Position numbers and translations under genes: made by a program. Below are positions 37,886 to 47,467 of a stretch of DNA of 64,000 nucleotides, in pieces. Within the stretch, counting starts at the first letter, position 1. Each line of letters begins with the position of its first letter. Source of the stretch: Pseudomonadota bacterium. GTDB lineage: Bacteria > Pseudomonadota > Gammaproteobacteria > Steroidobacterales > Steroidobacteraceae. The notes beneath the pieces are model-generated. The model saw nothing but the letters and a program-made list of their open reading frames with translations. It made no database searches and was not told the DNA's origin. Location: the NCBI GenBank assembly GCA_021792555.1, contig JAJYUL010000005.1, positions 79,797 to 143,796 of the forward strand. The letters run 5' to 3'.

Positions 37886-37998
37886 GGCGGCCCGCACCAG
37901 CGGGTGCTCCGGCACCCGACATCGCCGCTGCCGCTGCTGCCTTCCGGCCCTGACGGGGTTCACGACTGGTCGTCGCGGAGTAGCCGATGCGGGCCACC
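37886..37998 (-). ncRNA. ffs: Signal recognition particle 4.5S RNA (small bacterial type)
   Basis: On the minus strand the region reads GTCAGGGCCGGAAGGCAGCAGC, quoted in parts as GTCAGGGCCGGAAGG then CAGCAGC: the Ffh-binding apical loop of SRP RNA. The two ends pair (GTGGCCCGCA with TGCGGGCCGC, one G-U), giving a rod of about 113 nt. Ends are approximate. It lies just upstream of dnaX. The 38000-38192 stretch beyond contains an imperfect GC hairpin (about 38042-38066) and no gene I can support. Confidence 0.9.
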
Positions 37999-38192
37999 AC
38001 AGCCAAATTTACTCATCCCCGCGTGTACGGGCTCGCCCGCCCCGGCGAGGCCTTCGCAGGCCCTCGCCCGGGATGACCGCCGGGAACCCACATGATAGCA
38101 GCGCCACGCCTCACGTGCCGGGCTTCGACCCTGCGCCGCCCCGGGGCCGCACGGGGAGCGCAGCGCGCACTTCCGCAGGGCGGGGCCCCAGG

Positions 38193-39224
38193 TCAGCCCG
38201 GCGCTCGCCGCAGCCGCACCGAGGCCCGCCACGCGGCAAAGGTGCCGAGCTGCAGCGCCGTGCCGATGAGCACGGCGAGCGGAAAAGACCACTCCGGCCG
38301 GGACATGACGAACGGCAGCAGCCCGACCGCAAGGGCCGGCGGCACGTACACATCGAGCAGCCACAGGATCCCCCCACCGGCGAGAATGCTCAGCATCGCC
38401 GCGAGCGGGAGCGGCTCGACCCAGCTCGCGCAGGCCACCCCGACCGTCGCGGTGAGCCCGCAGGCCGCGAGCAGCGCCGCCGGCCGGCCGGCCCAGGGGC
38501 AATGGGTCGGATGCGCGAACGTCTCGAAGCCGATCACGGTGAGGGGCGGAAACAGCACGAGCCGCAGGCCGAGACGCTCCCCGGTGAGAATCGCAAGCAG
38601 CAGGAAGGCGACGAAGAACGGCACCCACCCGTACTCGGCCGGCGCCCGCTCGACGATGTCGTCATCCGGATCCAGCGAGGCCGGCGCGGGGAGGCTCCAG
38701 CCGATCCGGCGCCACGCGAGCGACGCTACCGCGAGCACGGCGGTGCCGAAGAGAATGCTCGGCGGATACAGCCCGCTCCTGATGCCGAGAACGAGCGGCA
38801 TCAGCCCGGCCGAGAGGGCCGGCGCGAACGGCGAGCGCAGCACGCCGATCACGAGCGCCGACCAGCCCACATCGAGCAGCACGGCGGGGACACCATAGGG
38901 CAGATGGCGCGTGATCAGCGTGCCGCCGAGAGCCGCGAGCGTCGTGGTGAGCACGAGCAACACCGGTGAGCGCGCCCAGGCGCCCTCGGGGCGCTTGAAT
39001 ACGTCATGGCTGAGCGCGCCGAGCTCGGGGAACAGCACGTAGAACAAGCCGCTCGCCTGCGCGATGGCGCCGATGAGCCCGATGTAGAGCGCAGTGAGGA
39101 GCTCGGCCACCCACGGGCGGTTCACACGCGCGCGCCGCGCTGGGGCGTCCGCGCGAAGACTCTTCTTATCCAGAGGGTCGTCCTGGCCTATGGCGACGAT
39201 GCTGCCGGCGGCAGCCCGGTTCAT
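38193..39224 (-). CDS. HPP-like integral membrane protein
   Basis: The 343 aa contain about 8-10 hydrophobic segments, arranged as two halves of similar pattern (LFPELGALSHDVFKRPEGAW and LFPPLTVIGFETFAHPTHCP). Phrases like FPPLTVIGFETFAHP followed by CPWAGRPAALLAACGLTATVG recall the HPP family, whose cyanobacterial member transports nitrite. It lies 24 bp downstream of the cupredoxin gene on the same strand, suggesting a two-gene operon. Its substrate is unknown. Confidence 0.68.
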   Translation of the reverse strand: MNRAAAGSIVAIGQDDPLDKKSLRADAPARRARVNRPWVAELLTALYIGLIGAIAQASGLFYVLFPELGALSHDVFKRPEGAWARSPVLLVLTTTLAALGGTLITRHLPYGVPAVLLDVGWSALVIGVLRSPFAPALSAGLMPLVLGIRSGLYPPSILFGTAVLAVASLAWRRIGWSLPAPASLDPDDDIVERAPAEYGWVPFFVAFLLLAILTGERLGLRLVLFPPLTVIGFETFAHPTHCPWAGRPAALLAACGLTATVGVACASWVEPLPLAAMLSILAGGGILWLLDVYVPPALAVGLLPFVMSRPEWSFPLAVLIGTALQLGTFAAWRASVRLRRAPG

Positions 39225-39248
39225 TCATGCACGGGGCATGAGCCACCG

Positions 39249-40085
39249 TCAAGACCGGCGCCGAGGCGCTGCACGGCGGCCCGCCGGCATGACGGCGATG
39301 ACCCCATCCATCACGAACGGGAAACCGCCGAAGCTGCGCAGCGGCTCGAAGGTGTACTCGGCGGGCCGGTAACGCGCGTGCACCGGACAGTAGTAGTGAT
39401 AAAGACCCGGCTCGGCGAGCCGCACGACGCCGGTTCCGCCGTGCGCCGGCAGCGGCAGCGGATCGAAGGAGCCGCGCTGCGCCTGCGGCTCCGGCGCCGG
39501 CATGAGCACGTGAGCGTCCATGTCGTTGTTGGTGAAGCGCACGGGCGTTGCGGCCTCGCAGACCACTGCCCACGGCTGAAACGTCATGGTGGTATCGGGA
39601 ATGTTGACATCCGCCCCCGTGAGCGCGACGCCGCCGCCGGCGCGGTCCGTCACCAGCACCACCGCGTAGGCCGGCATCGGGAAGAACGGCGAGTCGCTGC
39701 GCGCGGCCACCTGGCCGACCTGCGGGTCGAACCGTGTGGTGAGGTCATCGTAGAGCAGGTACACACCGGGCGTGTGCGGGCGCAGCACGACCGAGCCGCC
39801 CGCCTCGACGCGGCGCGCAATGCGCTGCGGTGCCGTCGGCGCACTGACCAGGCGCAGCTCGCGCGCCGCGACCGATTCGACCCGCAGCGTCTCGCCGAGC
39901 CGCACGGCGGCGATCATGGGCTGAAAGCCCGTGCCGTGGAATCGCATGCGCCGCGAAGCGGCTGCGGCCGTACTCGCCATGGCGGCCGGAGGCGCCTCGG
40001 CCGCAAGCGCAGCGAGGGTGAGCGCGCCGGCGGACATGGCCGACTGCAGCAGGAAGGCGCGGCGATTCATCGGGGCAGGACTCAT
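39249..40085 (-). CDS. Tat-exported cupredoxin-like protein
   Basis: The 278 aa from the ATG at 40085 (GGAGAACGTCC upstream supports this start) begin with a Tat signal (MNRRAFLLQSAMSAGALTLAA). Two beta-sandwich-like regions follow. The C-terminal one has FTNNDMDAHVLMPAPEP and YHYYCPVHARY, giving the His...Cys-x-x-His set of a type 1 copper site. No Met follows at the usual axial position. An electron-transfer or copper-binding role is likely. It is upstream of the HPP-like gene and divergent from the MerR regulator. Confidence 0.72.
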   Translation of the reverse strand: MSPAPMNRRAFLLQSAMSAGALTLAALAAEAPPAAMASTAAAASRRMRFHGTGFQPMIAAVRLGETLRVESVAARELRLVSAPTAPQRIARRVEAGGSVVLRPHTPGVYLLYDDLTTRFDPQVGQVAARSDSPFFPMPAYAVVLVTDRAGGGVALTGADVNIPDTTMTFQPWAVVCEAATPVRFTNNDMDAHVLMPAPEPQAQRGSFDPLPLPAHGGTGVVRLAEPGLYHYYCPVHARYRPAEYTFEPLRSFGGFPFVMDGVIAVMPAGRRAAPRRRS

Positions 40086-40206
40086 GGACGTTCTCCGTGC
40101 GCGCGTGGGCGGCGCGATGCCCCCCATCGTTGCGCGCGGCAGCCTACGCTCCGGAGCACGCACCAGGGTCAATACGCAACTGCCGCAATCGCCGCATCCT
40201 CAAGTC

Positions 40207-40238
40207 TTGACCCTGGACCTCGCTCCAGGGGCTAGACT
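40207..40238 (+). promoter_or_regulatory. MerR-type promoter/operator with long spacer
   Basis: TTGACC (40207-40212) and TAGACT (40233-40238) are separated by 20 bp. The spacer area holds the dyad CCCTGGA-N6-TCCAGGG (40211-40217 / 40224-40230). A 19-20-bp spacer with a centred dyad is the hallmark of MerR-regulated promoters. It points toward the adjacent merR gene, so autoregulation is likely; control of the divergent cupredoxin operon is possible. Confidence 0.65.
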
Positions 40239-40270
40239 GCAGGCACTGGCCACGGCAGAGGACCCCCCCC

Positions 40271-40720
40271 ATGGAAACGCTCGGCATCGGTGCGCTCGCC
40301 AAGCGCGCAGGCGTCGGCATCGACACCGTCCGCTATTACGAGCGCAGCGGGCTGCTGGCGCCGAAGACGCGCCTGCGATCGGGCTACCGCCGCTACAGCA
40401 CCGCGGAACTGGCGCGATTGCGCTTCATCCGGCGCGCCCAGACGCTCGGCTTCTCGCTGAAGGAGATCCGCGAGCTGCTCGCCCTGTCCAGGGACCGGGA
40501 CGTGGCGCGGGTCAAGCGCGCCGCCCAGGCCAAGCTCGCGGACGTCGAGCAGCGGATCGCGGCGCTTGAGCGCATGCGCGATGGTCTCGCAATGCTGATC
40601 GCGGCCTGTCCCGGCCATGGTGACCCGACCGAATGCCCGATCCTGCGGGCTCTCGGCGGCGAGGGCCCGGATGCGCTCGATCTTCCCTGCGCCTCAGCCC
40701 CGCATCCCGGCGCTCCGTAA
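40271..40720 (+). CDS. MerR-family metal-responsive transcriptional regulator
   Basis: The 149 aa start METLGIGALAKRAGVGIDTVRYYERSGLLAP, the winged-helix HTH of MerR proteins (quoted here within the first 30 residues; key residues are TVRYYERxGLL). RRAQTLGFSLKEIRELLAL and a dimerization helix follow. The C-terminal loop CPGHGDPTECPILRAL has the two cysteines used by Zn/Cd/Pb/Hg-type sensors. The exact metal cannot be read. It is preceded by a matching long-spacer operator. Confidence 0.87.
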   Translation: METLGIGALAKRAGVGIDTVRYYERSGLLAPKTRLRSGYRRYSTAELARLRFIRRAQTLGFSLKEIRELLALSRDRDVARVKRAAQAKLADVEQRIAALERMRDGLAMLIAACPGHGDPTECPILRALGGEGPDALDLPCASAPHPGAP

Positions 40721-40801
40721 GCGCCGAGGGGGCCGGCGCACGCGCTCCCCGCGCCGCGCCGAAGATCGGATCGATCGGCCGTGGCCGGGCGCAGCGGCCC
40801 C

Positions 40802-41374
40802 TCAGTGCGCGCCCTGCGCGGCGCGCACCAGGAACAGTATGCCGAGCCCGAGAAACAGCAGACTCGCGACGATGCGGATCGCCTTCAGCGGCAAGCGCGC
40901 GGCGAGCACCTTGCCGATGAGCACCACCGGGCCGCACGCGAGCACCATGCCCACGGTGCTGCCCGCGACCACCGCCGCGAAGTTGCCGTAGGCCGCTGCG
41001 AGCACCGCGGTGGCGATCTGCGTCTTGTCGCCGATCTCCGCGATGGTGAACGTGACGAACGTGGTCCAGAACAGCCCGCCGCGCGCCGGCCCGCCGGCCC
41101 CGTCGTGCACGCGCTCGGGTTTGAGCTCCCAGGCCGCCATGACGATGAGGCTGATGCCGACGAGCAGATTGACCACCCGGCCGCTGAGGGCGTGGCCGAG
41201 CCGCTCGCCGATGAACGCCGCGAGCGCGGCGCTCACGATCGTGCTGCACAGCATCCCGGCCAGAATCGGCCACGGCCGCCGGTGCCGCGCCGCCAGCATC
41301 AGCAGCAGCAGCTGGGTCCGATCGCCCATCTCGGCGACCGCGACCGTCGAGAGGCTGGCGAGAAAGGCCTCCAC
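40802..41374 (-). CDS. TMEM165/GDT1 (UPF0016) family Mn/Ca exporter
   Basis: The 190 aa have six predicted membrane helices in two repeated halves. Each half carries the E-x-G-D-K/R-T signature (AEMGDRTQLLLLML and AEIGDKTQIATAVLAA). Bacterial members such as MneA export Mn2+. No yybP-type Mn riboswitch fits in the 62-bp gap upstream. It is downstream of ohr on the same strand. Confidence 0.9.
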   Translation of the reverse strand: MEAFLASLSTVAVAEMGDRTQLLLLMLAARHRRPWPILAGMLCSTIVSAALAAFIGERLGHALSGRVVNLLVGISLIVMAAWELKPERVHDGAGGPARGGLFWTTFVTFTIAEIGDKTQIATAVLAAAYGNFAAVVAGSTVGMVLACGPVVLIGKVLAARLPLKAIRIVASLLFLGLGILFLVRAAQGAH

Positions 41375-41436
41375 CTAGGAAACCGCCGCCGCAGGCGGGC
41401 GGAAAACTGTGGCGGTGCGGGCAGTGGGCCTGAGCA

Positions 41437-41862
41437 TCACGCGACGATCAGCTTCACGTCGATGTTGCCGCGGGTCGCGTTTGAATAGGGGCAGACCTTG
41501 TGCGCCTCGCTCACCAGGCGCTCGGCGAGCTCGCGCGGCACGCCCGGCAGCGAGACTTTCAATTCCACGTTGATGCCGAAGCCCTCTGGAATCTGCCCGA
41601 TGCCGACGGACGAGTCGATCGAGGTGTCGGCCGGCACGGCGATCTTGTCACGGCCGCCGACGAACTTGATCGCGCCGATGAAGCAGGCGGCGTAGCCCGC
41701 CGCGAACATCTGCTCGGGGTTGGTCCCCTCGCCTCCCGGGCCGCCGAGCTCCTTGGGCACGGACAGCTTGACTTTGAGCCGCTCGTCGCTCGAGGCGGCG
41801 CTGCCGTCGCGGCCGCCCGTGGCCCTGGCGTGGGCCGTGTACAGCGGGGTCATCGAGGTCAT
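41437..41862 (-). CDS. ohr: Organic hydroperoxide resistance protein Ohr
   Basis: OsmC/Ohr-fold thiol peroxidase that reduces organic hydroperoxides with lipoyl partners. The 141 aa have the two catalytic cysteines, in the context [13 protein letters not shown] and [16 protein letters not shown]. The [17 protein letters not shown] block is characteristic. There is no OhrR repressor gene beside it. Confidence 0.94.
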   Translation of the reverse strand: MTSMTPLYTAHARATGGRDGSAASSDERLKVKLSVPKELGGPGGEGTNPEQMFAAGYAACFIGAIKFVGGRDKIAVPADTSIDSSVGIGQIPEGFGINVELKVSLPGVPRELAERLVSEAHKVCPYSNATRGNIDVKLIVA

Positions 41863-42076
41863 TGCGCCCTCCGGTTCGGCGAGAAGAACAAATTTGCGCA
41901 GCGAATCCGCTGCCGAAGATTATAGTGTAGAGGCGCGTTCCCAAGCGATCCTCCTGACCGCGCGGGACGCAGGCACTGCAGATTCGGCCGATCATCCTCG
42001 AGGAGCCGTCCAACAACATGAATACTGCACGTCTGCCCGCGCGCCGCCGCCGCGCCCTCGACGAGGCGGGGCGCGT

Positions 42077-45000
42077 ATGAGCCTGCGCCGCATCATCCGC
42101 GGCGTGGGGCGCCGATGGCTCATTGCGCTTGCGACCATCCTGCTGTTGTTTCTGCTGTACCTGTGGGCCGGCTATGTGCTCGCGCCGCGCCTGATCCGCT
42201 CCGAGGCGATGCGTTGGGCGCGCTCGCGACCGGGCCTGACACTCGCGCTCGGGACCATCAGGGTCGATCCGCTGCACTTCACCGTCTCGGTGCGCAACAT
42301 CACGCTCACCGAGAAGCAGCGGCCGCTCGCCTCCCTCGGACGGCTGTTTGTGGGCCTGCAGCCTCTCGCACTGCTCGCGGGCACCTACCGCCTCACCGCG
42401 CTCGAGTTCGATGCGCCGCGCCTGAATGTGGTGCTCGGCGCCGACGGCAAGCTCAATCTCGCCGCGCTCGCTGCGCCAGCGAGCGGCAAGCCGAGCGCGC
42501 CGCCGCCGCAGATCCGCATCGATGATCTGCGCATCGATCAGGGCGAGCTCAGCCTGACCGACCGGGAGCGCTCGCCGGCGGCGCGCGAGACACTCGCTCC
42601 CATCACGCTGCGGCTGGTGGATTTCCGCTCGTGGGGACGCTCCGGCGGGCAGTTCGCGTTCCAGGCCGCAAGCGCCGACGGGGCGCGCCTGACCTGGTGG
42701 GGCCAGCTGTCGATGGCGCCGCTCGCCTCCTCCGGAGGGCTATCCCTCGCCGGCGTTGCGCTCACCGAGCTTGCCCGCTTCCTGCCGCCCCTGCCGGTGA
42801 GACCGCGCGCCGGGGTGCTCGGCCTGAGCGCCGAGTACTCCCTCGCCAAGGGCGCGCACGGATTGACGCTCGGGGTGTCGGATCTGGGCATGACCGCCCG
42901 CTCGCTCGCGCTCGGCGGCGGCTCGCTGCTGCAGGGCACGGTGCGCGTCGGCGCAATCGACGCCACGGGCGGGGCGCTGCAGCTGGCACCCGGCACGGCG
43001 CACGCCTCGCTCTCGCAGCTCACCTTCAAGCGCATGCAAGTGCTCGGCCGCGCCTCGGCCCGCGGACAGACGGTCAGCCTTGAGAGGCTCTCGCTCGCGC
43101 AGACGCGGGTGAATCTACCGGATCACCGGGTCGGCATCGGCACGCTCGCGCTGCGCGGACTGCGGCTGCCGGTGCAGCGCGGCAAGCGCGGCCGGCTCTC
43201 GCTGCTGCGCTTGCTCGCGGCCGCCAAGCCCGCGCCGGCCCGCGCCCGCCCGCCCGCGAATCGCGCCGCAGCCGCGAAGTGGCACGTGCGGCTCGGCCGC
43301 TTCGAGCTGCGCGACGCTGCGCTGCCCGTGCGGGATCTTGCGGTGAGCCCGGCGGCGCATTTCGAGCTGCGGCTGTTTTCACTCACGGCCCGCGCGCTCA
43401 GCACCAACCTCGATCGGCCCGTGCCCTTCACCCTGCACGCCGGGCTCGCCCCGCGCGCGTATCTGGTGCTCGACGGCCGGGTCACACCCGGGCGCGACAG
43501 CGCAGCGCTGTGGGTGTCGCTGACGCGTCTGCCACTGCGGCCGTTCGTGCCGTATCTGCCGCTTGCGCGCACCGCCGAAGTGCACTCCGGCACCCTCGGC
43601 GCACGGGGCTTCGCCGAGCTCGCGACCGGGCGGCTCGTGCGCCTCAGCGGGCGGGCCGACATGCGCAATCTGCAGCTGATCGAGCGCACCACCGGCGTCG
43701 GCCTGTTCGGCTGGCGCGAGTTGCGCGTCGGCGGCATCGCCTACCGGCCCGGGCGCCTGGTGATCGCTCGGGCGCGGCTCGAGGCGCCCGCAGGCCAGAT
43801 CGTCATCCTGCCGAACCGCACGCTGAATCTCGCCGCACTCGCCCCGCCCGCCAAGCATGCCGGCCAATCGCCCCGCACGGCGCGGGCGCCGAGCGCGCCG
43901 GCGCGCCCGAGCGCACCGGCGTTCGCCGCGCTGCTGAAACGCCTGCAGATCGTCAATGGGTCGATCCGCTTCGCGGACGAATCCATCAAGCCGCACTTCC
44001 ACGCGCCGATCGACGATCTGCACGGCACCATCAGCAACGTGTCGACCTCCAGCCAGGCGATCGCGCGCATCGTGCTCGCCGGACAGGTGATCAACCGGTA
44101 CTCGCCCGTGTCCGTCAGCGGGGCCTTCAATCCCTACGGGCTCGGCCGCGACACCGACATCCGCGCCGCGTTCGACAACATCCAGCTGCCGATATTCGAT
44201 CCGTACGCCGACCACTACGCCGGCTATGCCATCGCCAAGGGCATTCTGAGCGCGCGTTTCCGCTACCGCATCGACGATCGCAAGCTCGATGCCGATCATC
44301 GCATCGTGATCGATCAACTGCAGTGGGGCGGAGCGAGCACGAGCAAGCAGCGCGTCGGCTGGCCGATCCGCCTCGCCACGGCGCTGCTGAAGAACCGCGA
44401 CGGGGTGATCCGCATCAACCTGCCGGTCACCGGCTCGCTGAACAATCCGGACTTCCACATTGCCTCGATCGTCTGGATGATGCTGGTGCACCTGCTCGAG
44501 AAGGCCGCGCTCGCACCGTTTGACCTCATCGGCAAGCTCTTCGCCGGCGCCGCCCAGGCGCAGTACGTCGCCTTTGAGCCGGGCTCGGCCGCGCTGCCGC
44601 ACGCAGCGGCCGCAAGCCTCGCGGCGCTCGCGCACGCGCTCGCCGAGCGGCCGGCGCTGCGCGTGGATATCCCGGCCGGACCGGCCGGACGGGACGATGC
44701 GCGCGCGATCGAGAACGAGCACATCGATGCGCTCGCGCTTGCGCGCGTGAGCGCAAGCCCTCCGGGCGGCTTCGCCTCGCTGAAGTTGCCCGAGCAACTG
44801 CGCGCCCTGGCGAGGCTCTATCGCGCCCGTCTCGGCAAGCGCCCCCGCTACCCGGTGCATCTGCCGGCGCCGCCGGCACTGCCGGGCAAGGCCACCGCGG
44901 GCAAGGCAGCCGCCCCCGCCCCGCCGAGCAAACGCGCGGTCCGCGAACGCGGCGAGATCCGCTGGCTGCGCCAGCAGCTGCGCCCGACGGTGCGTCCGGA

Positions 45001-45160
45001 TCCCGGAACACTCGCCGCGCTCGGCCTGGCGCGCGCGGAAAACGTTCAGCAGGCGCTGCTCGCACATGGCGGGTTGAGTGCCCAGCGCATCTTCATCACC
45101 ACCCAGCAAGCCGGCGAGCCGTGGCACGGCCGCATCCGGCTGAAGCTGCGCCTGCAATGA
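42077..45160 (+). CDS. DUF748 / AsmA-like large envelope protein
   Basis: The 1027 aa from the ATG at 42077 begin with a basic stretch and one transmembrane helix (WLIALATILLLFLLYLWAGYVLA), then a long periplasmic beta-rich region. It includes VSVRNITLTEKQRPLASLGRLFVGLQ (read in parts), several AsmA-like repeats (RIDDLRIDQGELSLTD, RLQIVNGSIRFADESI) and the DUF748 C-terminal block (ALLKNRDGVIRINLPVTGSL). The end contains a degenerate OmpA-like segment (YVAFEPGSAALPHAA). AsmA-like proteins are thought to move phospholipid between membranes. It is divergent from ohr. Confidence 0.86.
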   Translation: MSLRRIIRGVGRRWLIALATILLLFLLYLWAGYVLAPRLIRSEAMRWARSRPGLTLALGTIRVDPLHFTVSVRNITLTEKQRPLASLGRLFVGLQPLALLAGTYRLTALEFDAPRLNVVLGADGKLNLAALAAPASGKPSAPPPQIRIDDLRIDQGELSLTDRERSPAARETLAPITLRLVDFRSWGRSGGQFAFQAASADGARLTWWGQLSMAPLASSGGLSLAGVALTELARFLPPLPVRPRAGVLGLSAEYSLAKGAHGLTLGVSDLGMTARSLALGGGSLLQGTVRVGAIDATGGALQLAPGTAHASLSQLTFKRMQVLGRASARGQTVSLERLSLAQTRVNLPDHRVGIGTLALRGLRLPVQRGKRGRLSLLRLLAAAKPAPARARPPANRAAAAKWHVRLGRFELRDAALPVRDLAVSPAAHFELRLFSLTARALSTNLDRPVPFTLHAGLAPRAYLVLDGRVTPGRDSAALWVSLTRLPLRPFVPYLPLARTAEVHSGTLGARGFAELATGRLVRLSGRADMRNLQLIERTTGVGLFGWRELRVGGIAYRPGRLVIARARLEAPAGQIVILPNRTLNLAALAPPAKHAGQSPRTARAPSAPARPSAPAFAALLKRLQIVNGSIRFADESIKPHFHAPIDDLHGTISNVSTSSQAIARIVLAGQVINRYSPVSVSGAFNPYGLGRDTDIRAAFDNIQLPIFDPYADHYAGYAIAKGILSARFRYRIDDRKLDADHRIVIDQLQWGGASTSKQRVGWPIRLATALLKNRDGVIRINLPVTGSLNNPDFHIASIVWMMLVHLLEKAALAPFDLIGKLFAGAAQAQYVAFEPGSAALPHAAAASLAALAHALAERPALRVDIPAGPAGRDDARAIENEHIDALALARVSASPPGGFASLKLPEQLRALARLYRARLGKRPRYPVHLPAPPALPGKATAGKAAAPAPPSKRAVRERGEIRWLRQQLRPTVRPDPGTLAALGLARAENVQQALLAHGGLSAQRIFITTQQAGEPWHGRIRLKLRLQ

Positions 45161-45236
45161 GCGGATGATCCGGCGCGCCCGCCGGCCCGCACCGCTGCTC
45201 GAGAGCCGCTGACCGCGCTAGCGCATGATGCCGTCC

Positions 45237-45271
45237 GAGGGTGGCGCACCGTCGATGTGCGCCGAACCCTC
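45237..45271. terminator. Bidirectional terminator after DUF748 gene
   Basis: GAGGGT and GGCGCAC pair with GTGCGCC and ACCCTC, with a 2-nt bulge and a 7-nt loop, between the convergent DUF748 and ketopantoate reductase genes. The stem is long and stable and abuts the minus-strand stop codon. Confidence 0.6.
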
Positions 45272-45273
45272 GC

Positions 45274-46254
45274 TCAAGGCGCGGCGCGCCGCGTGCGGTC
45301 GATGGCAGCCACCAGGTGATAGAACGCCTCGAGCAGCGGCACGGCGAGCTGCTTCTCCCGGGCCTTGCGCACGGCGTAGCCGAAGGTCTCCTCGACCTCG
45401 AGCGCACGTCCGGCCTCGAGATCCTGCAGCGCCGACATGCGGTGTCCGGGGGCGCTCGCGGCGAATTGCGCGCCGGCCTTGCGCACCGACTCCACCGCCT
45501 GCGCCTGCGAGCCTGAGAGGATGGCCGCAAGCGGCAGGATGGCCCCTTCGTTCGTCAGCTGCACCCCGAGAGCGCGCGCCAGAAGCGCCGCCTCGCGCGC
45601 GATCCGCACGAGCACCAGCGCGCTGCCGGGATCGCTCAGGTAGCGCCACGTCGCCGTGCGCGTCGTCACCGCCAGACTCATCAGCGGCAGCCACGCGACG
45701 AACTTGCTCCACTCCCAGCTGAGGATCCCCGGCACCGCGCTTGCGCGCACGCCCGCGGCGTCGATGGCCGCCGCCAGCGCCCTCACCCGCCCGCTCTCGC
45801 TGCCGTCGAGCTCCCCGAGCAGCAGGTTGACGTTGCGCGTGAAGAGCACCTCACCCGAGGCGAGCAGCTCCCCGCTGGTGTTGGCGAGCGCGCCCAGCGT
45901 GCGCTCGGCGCCGAACACCGCGCTCAGCAGCTCGTTCTTCATCAGCCCGTTCTGAACGGAAAAGGCGACTCCGACGGCAACATGCCGCAGCCGCTCGAGC
46001 GCCGCCTCGGTCCCCGGGGTCTTGGTCGCGACGATCAGGCAGTCGGCAGCCTCCAGACGCGCCGGATCGGTGAGGACCGTCACGGGCGTGCTGATCTCGG
46101 TGAGCCCCTTGATGCGCAGACCCTCCCGCTCGATGCGCCGGGCCCGCTCCCCGCGCGCCAGCACGATCACCGAGTGTCCCGCCCGCGCCAGATGCGCAGC
46201 CAGAATGGAGCCCAGAGCGCCCGGCCCGAGAATGACGAACTCTGCCCGGCTCAT
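45274..46254 (-). CDS. Ketopantoate reductase family protein (PanE/ApbA-like)
   Basis: The 326 aa have the N-terminal nucleotide motif FVILGPGALGSILAAHLARAG, the VATKTPGTEAAL segment with the conserved Lys, FSVQNGLMKNELLSAVFG, and the C-terminal domain with SWEWSKFVAWLPLMSL and SALQDLEAGRALEVEETFG. It would reduce 2-dehydropantoate with NADPH in pantothenate synthesis. The second nucleotide-loop glycine is normal. No panB or panC lies nearby, so another 2-ketoacid substrate is possible. Confidence 0.85.
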   Translation of the reverse strand: MSRAEFVILGPGALGSILAAHLARAGHSVIVLARGERARRIEREGLRIKGLTEISTPVTVLTDPARLEAADCLIVATKTPGTEAALERLRHVAVGVAFSVQNGLMKNELLSAVFGAERTLGALANTSGELLASGEVLFTRNVNLLLGELDGSESGRVRALAAAIDAAGVRASAVPGILSWEWSKFVAWLPLMSLAVTTRTATWRYLSDPGSALVLVRIAREAALLARALGVQLTNEGAILPLAAILSGSQAQAVESVRKAGAQFAASAPGHRMSALQDLEAGRALEVEETFGYAVRKAREKQLAVPLLEAFYHLVAAIDRTRRAAP

Positions 46255-46383
46255 CGCGCCGGCCCCTGCGCACCGCCGCCCGCGCGGGCGGCCCAGGCAG
46301 TCCCGCGCGCCGAGGGTGAGGCGGCGCTCAAGAGACTCGAAACACTCTGCATGATTTCTCCGCTCATCTGTCCGCGCAGCGCC

Positions 46384-47112
46384 TCAGTTGCGCATCGATT
46401 CAGGGCTCGCGCAGGCCGCGGCGCCCAGCGCCGCCCGCACCGCCGCCAGGGCGTGCAGATGCGCGGTGTCGAATACCGGGATGTCGAGGTCGTCCTGGCT
46501 CAGCAACAGGCCGATCTCCGTACATCCCAACACGACGCCCTCAGCCCCCTGGTGATGCAGCGAGCCGATGATCGCGCGCAGCGTCTCCCGGGCCGCCGGC
46601 GTCACCTGGCCGTGACAGAGCTCTTCGTAGATGATGCGGTGCAGCGCCTTGCGCTCGGCTTCCTGCGGAATCATGGTGTGCAGCCCCTTTTCCTCCAGCC
46701 GGCCCCGATAGAAGTCCTGCTCCATGGTGTAGCGGGTGCCGAGCAGCGCCACCGTGGAGAGGCGCTGAGCGCGGATCTGCTCGGCGGTCGGATCGGCGAT
46801 GTGGATGAAGGTCGCCGTCCCGGCCGCCTCGGCAATGGCCGGGGCCACCTTGTGCATGGTATTGGTGCACAGGAGCACCAGTTCCGCTCCGGCCTGCACG
46901 AGCGCGCGCGCGGCGCCGGCGAGCAGCGCCGCGGCATCGTCCCAGCGGTCCTGCGCCTGGCAGGCTTCGATCTCGGCAAAGTCCACCGTATAGAGGATGG
47001 ATTTTGCATTGTGCTGTCCGCCGAGTAGCCGATGAGTTTCCTCATTGATCACCCGGTAGTAGGTCACCGTCGACTCCCAGCTCATGCCGCCGATGAGGCC
47101 AATGATGCGCAT
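46384..47112 (-). CDS. Aspartate/glutamate racemase family protein
   Basis: The 242 aa from the ATG at 47112 (AGGGAGAGACGCG upstream) start MRIIGLIGGMSWESTVTYYR. The two catalytic cysteines lie in LVLLCTNTMHKVAPAI and GVVLGCTEIGLLLSQDD. It matches the YgeA/RacX amino-acid racemase group, so a PLP-independent racemase is expected. The substrate is unclear; YgeA and RacX are broad-spectrum. This is the last gene with core-like context before the accessory island. Confidence 0.9.
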   Translation of the reverse strand: MRIIGLIGGMSWESTVTYYRVINEETHRLLGGQHNAKSILYTVDFAEIEACQAQDRWDDAAALLAGAARALVQAGAELVLLCTNTMHKVAPAIAEAAGTATFIHIADPTAEQIRAQRLSTVALLGTRYTMEQDFYRGRLEEKGLHTMIPQEAERKALHRIIYEELCHGQVTPAARETLRAIIGSLHHQGAEGVVLGCTEIGLLLSQDDLDIPVFDTAHLHALAAVRAALGAAACASPESMRN

Positions 47113-47467
47113 CGCGTCTCTCCCTTTCCGTCCTGATCGGATGGTACCCCACCGCAACTGCGAATCCCCAGAGTGAGGCATCAGCCGCCCGAGCCGCTGC
47201 GCCGCCCTCGGTGCCTGATCCGCGAGCGCCGCGGCGCGCCCGAGGTGAGGCCGCCCGCGCTCACACAGCGAGTCGGGGTCACTCGCCATCGGGTCATCGA
47301 TGTGCAGAAGGGAAGGCCCGGCACTCGGATCGGCCTCACGCTGCGCGTTCTGGGGATCGCGCTCGATGCACAGCCTCAAGCCGCGCAACAGAGGCCGGCT
47401 GGCGCAACGGTCAAACTCGACATCATGATCGAGGCGGCCCGCAGGCCTCACCGATACCGGTTCGATG

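Noticed and set aside
38008..38030. CATCCCCGCGTG, resembling a type I-E CRISPR repeat
   Set aside because: A single copy with no spacer-repeat array and no cas genes nearby. The likeness is a short GC-rich coincidence.
41375..41436. yybP-ykoY Mn riboswitch before the UPF0016 gene
   Set aside because: Only 62 bp are available, after the ohr stop. It contains a GC-rich imperfect hairpin and lacks the riboswitch consensus.
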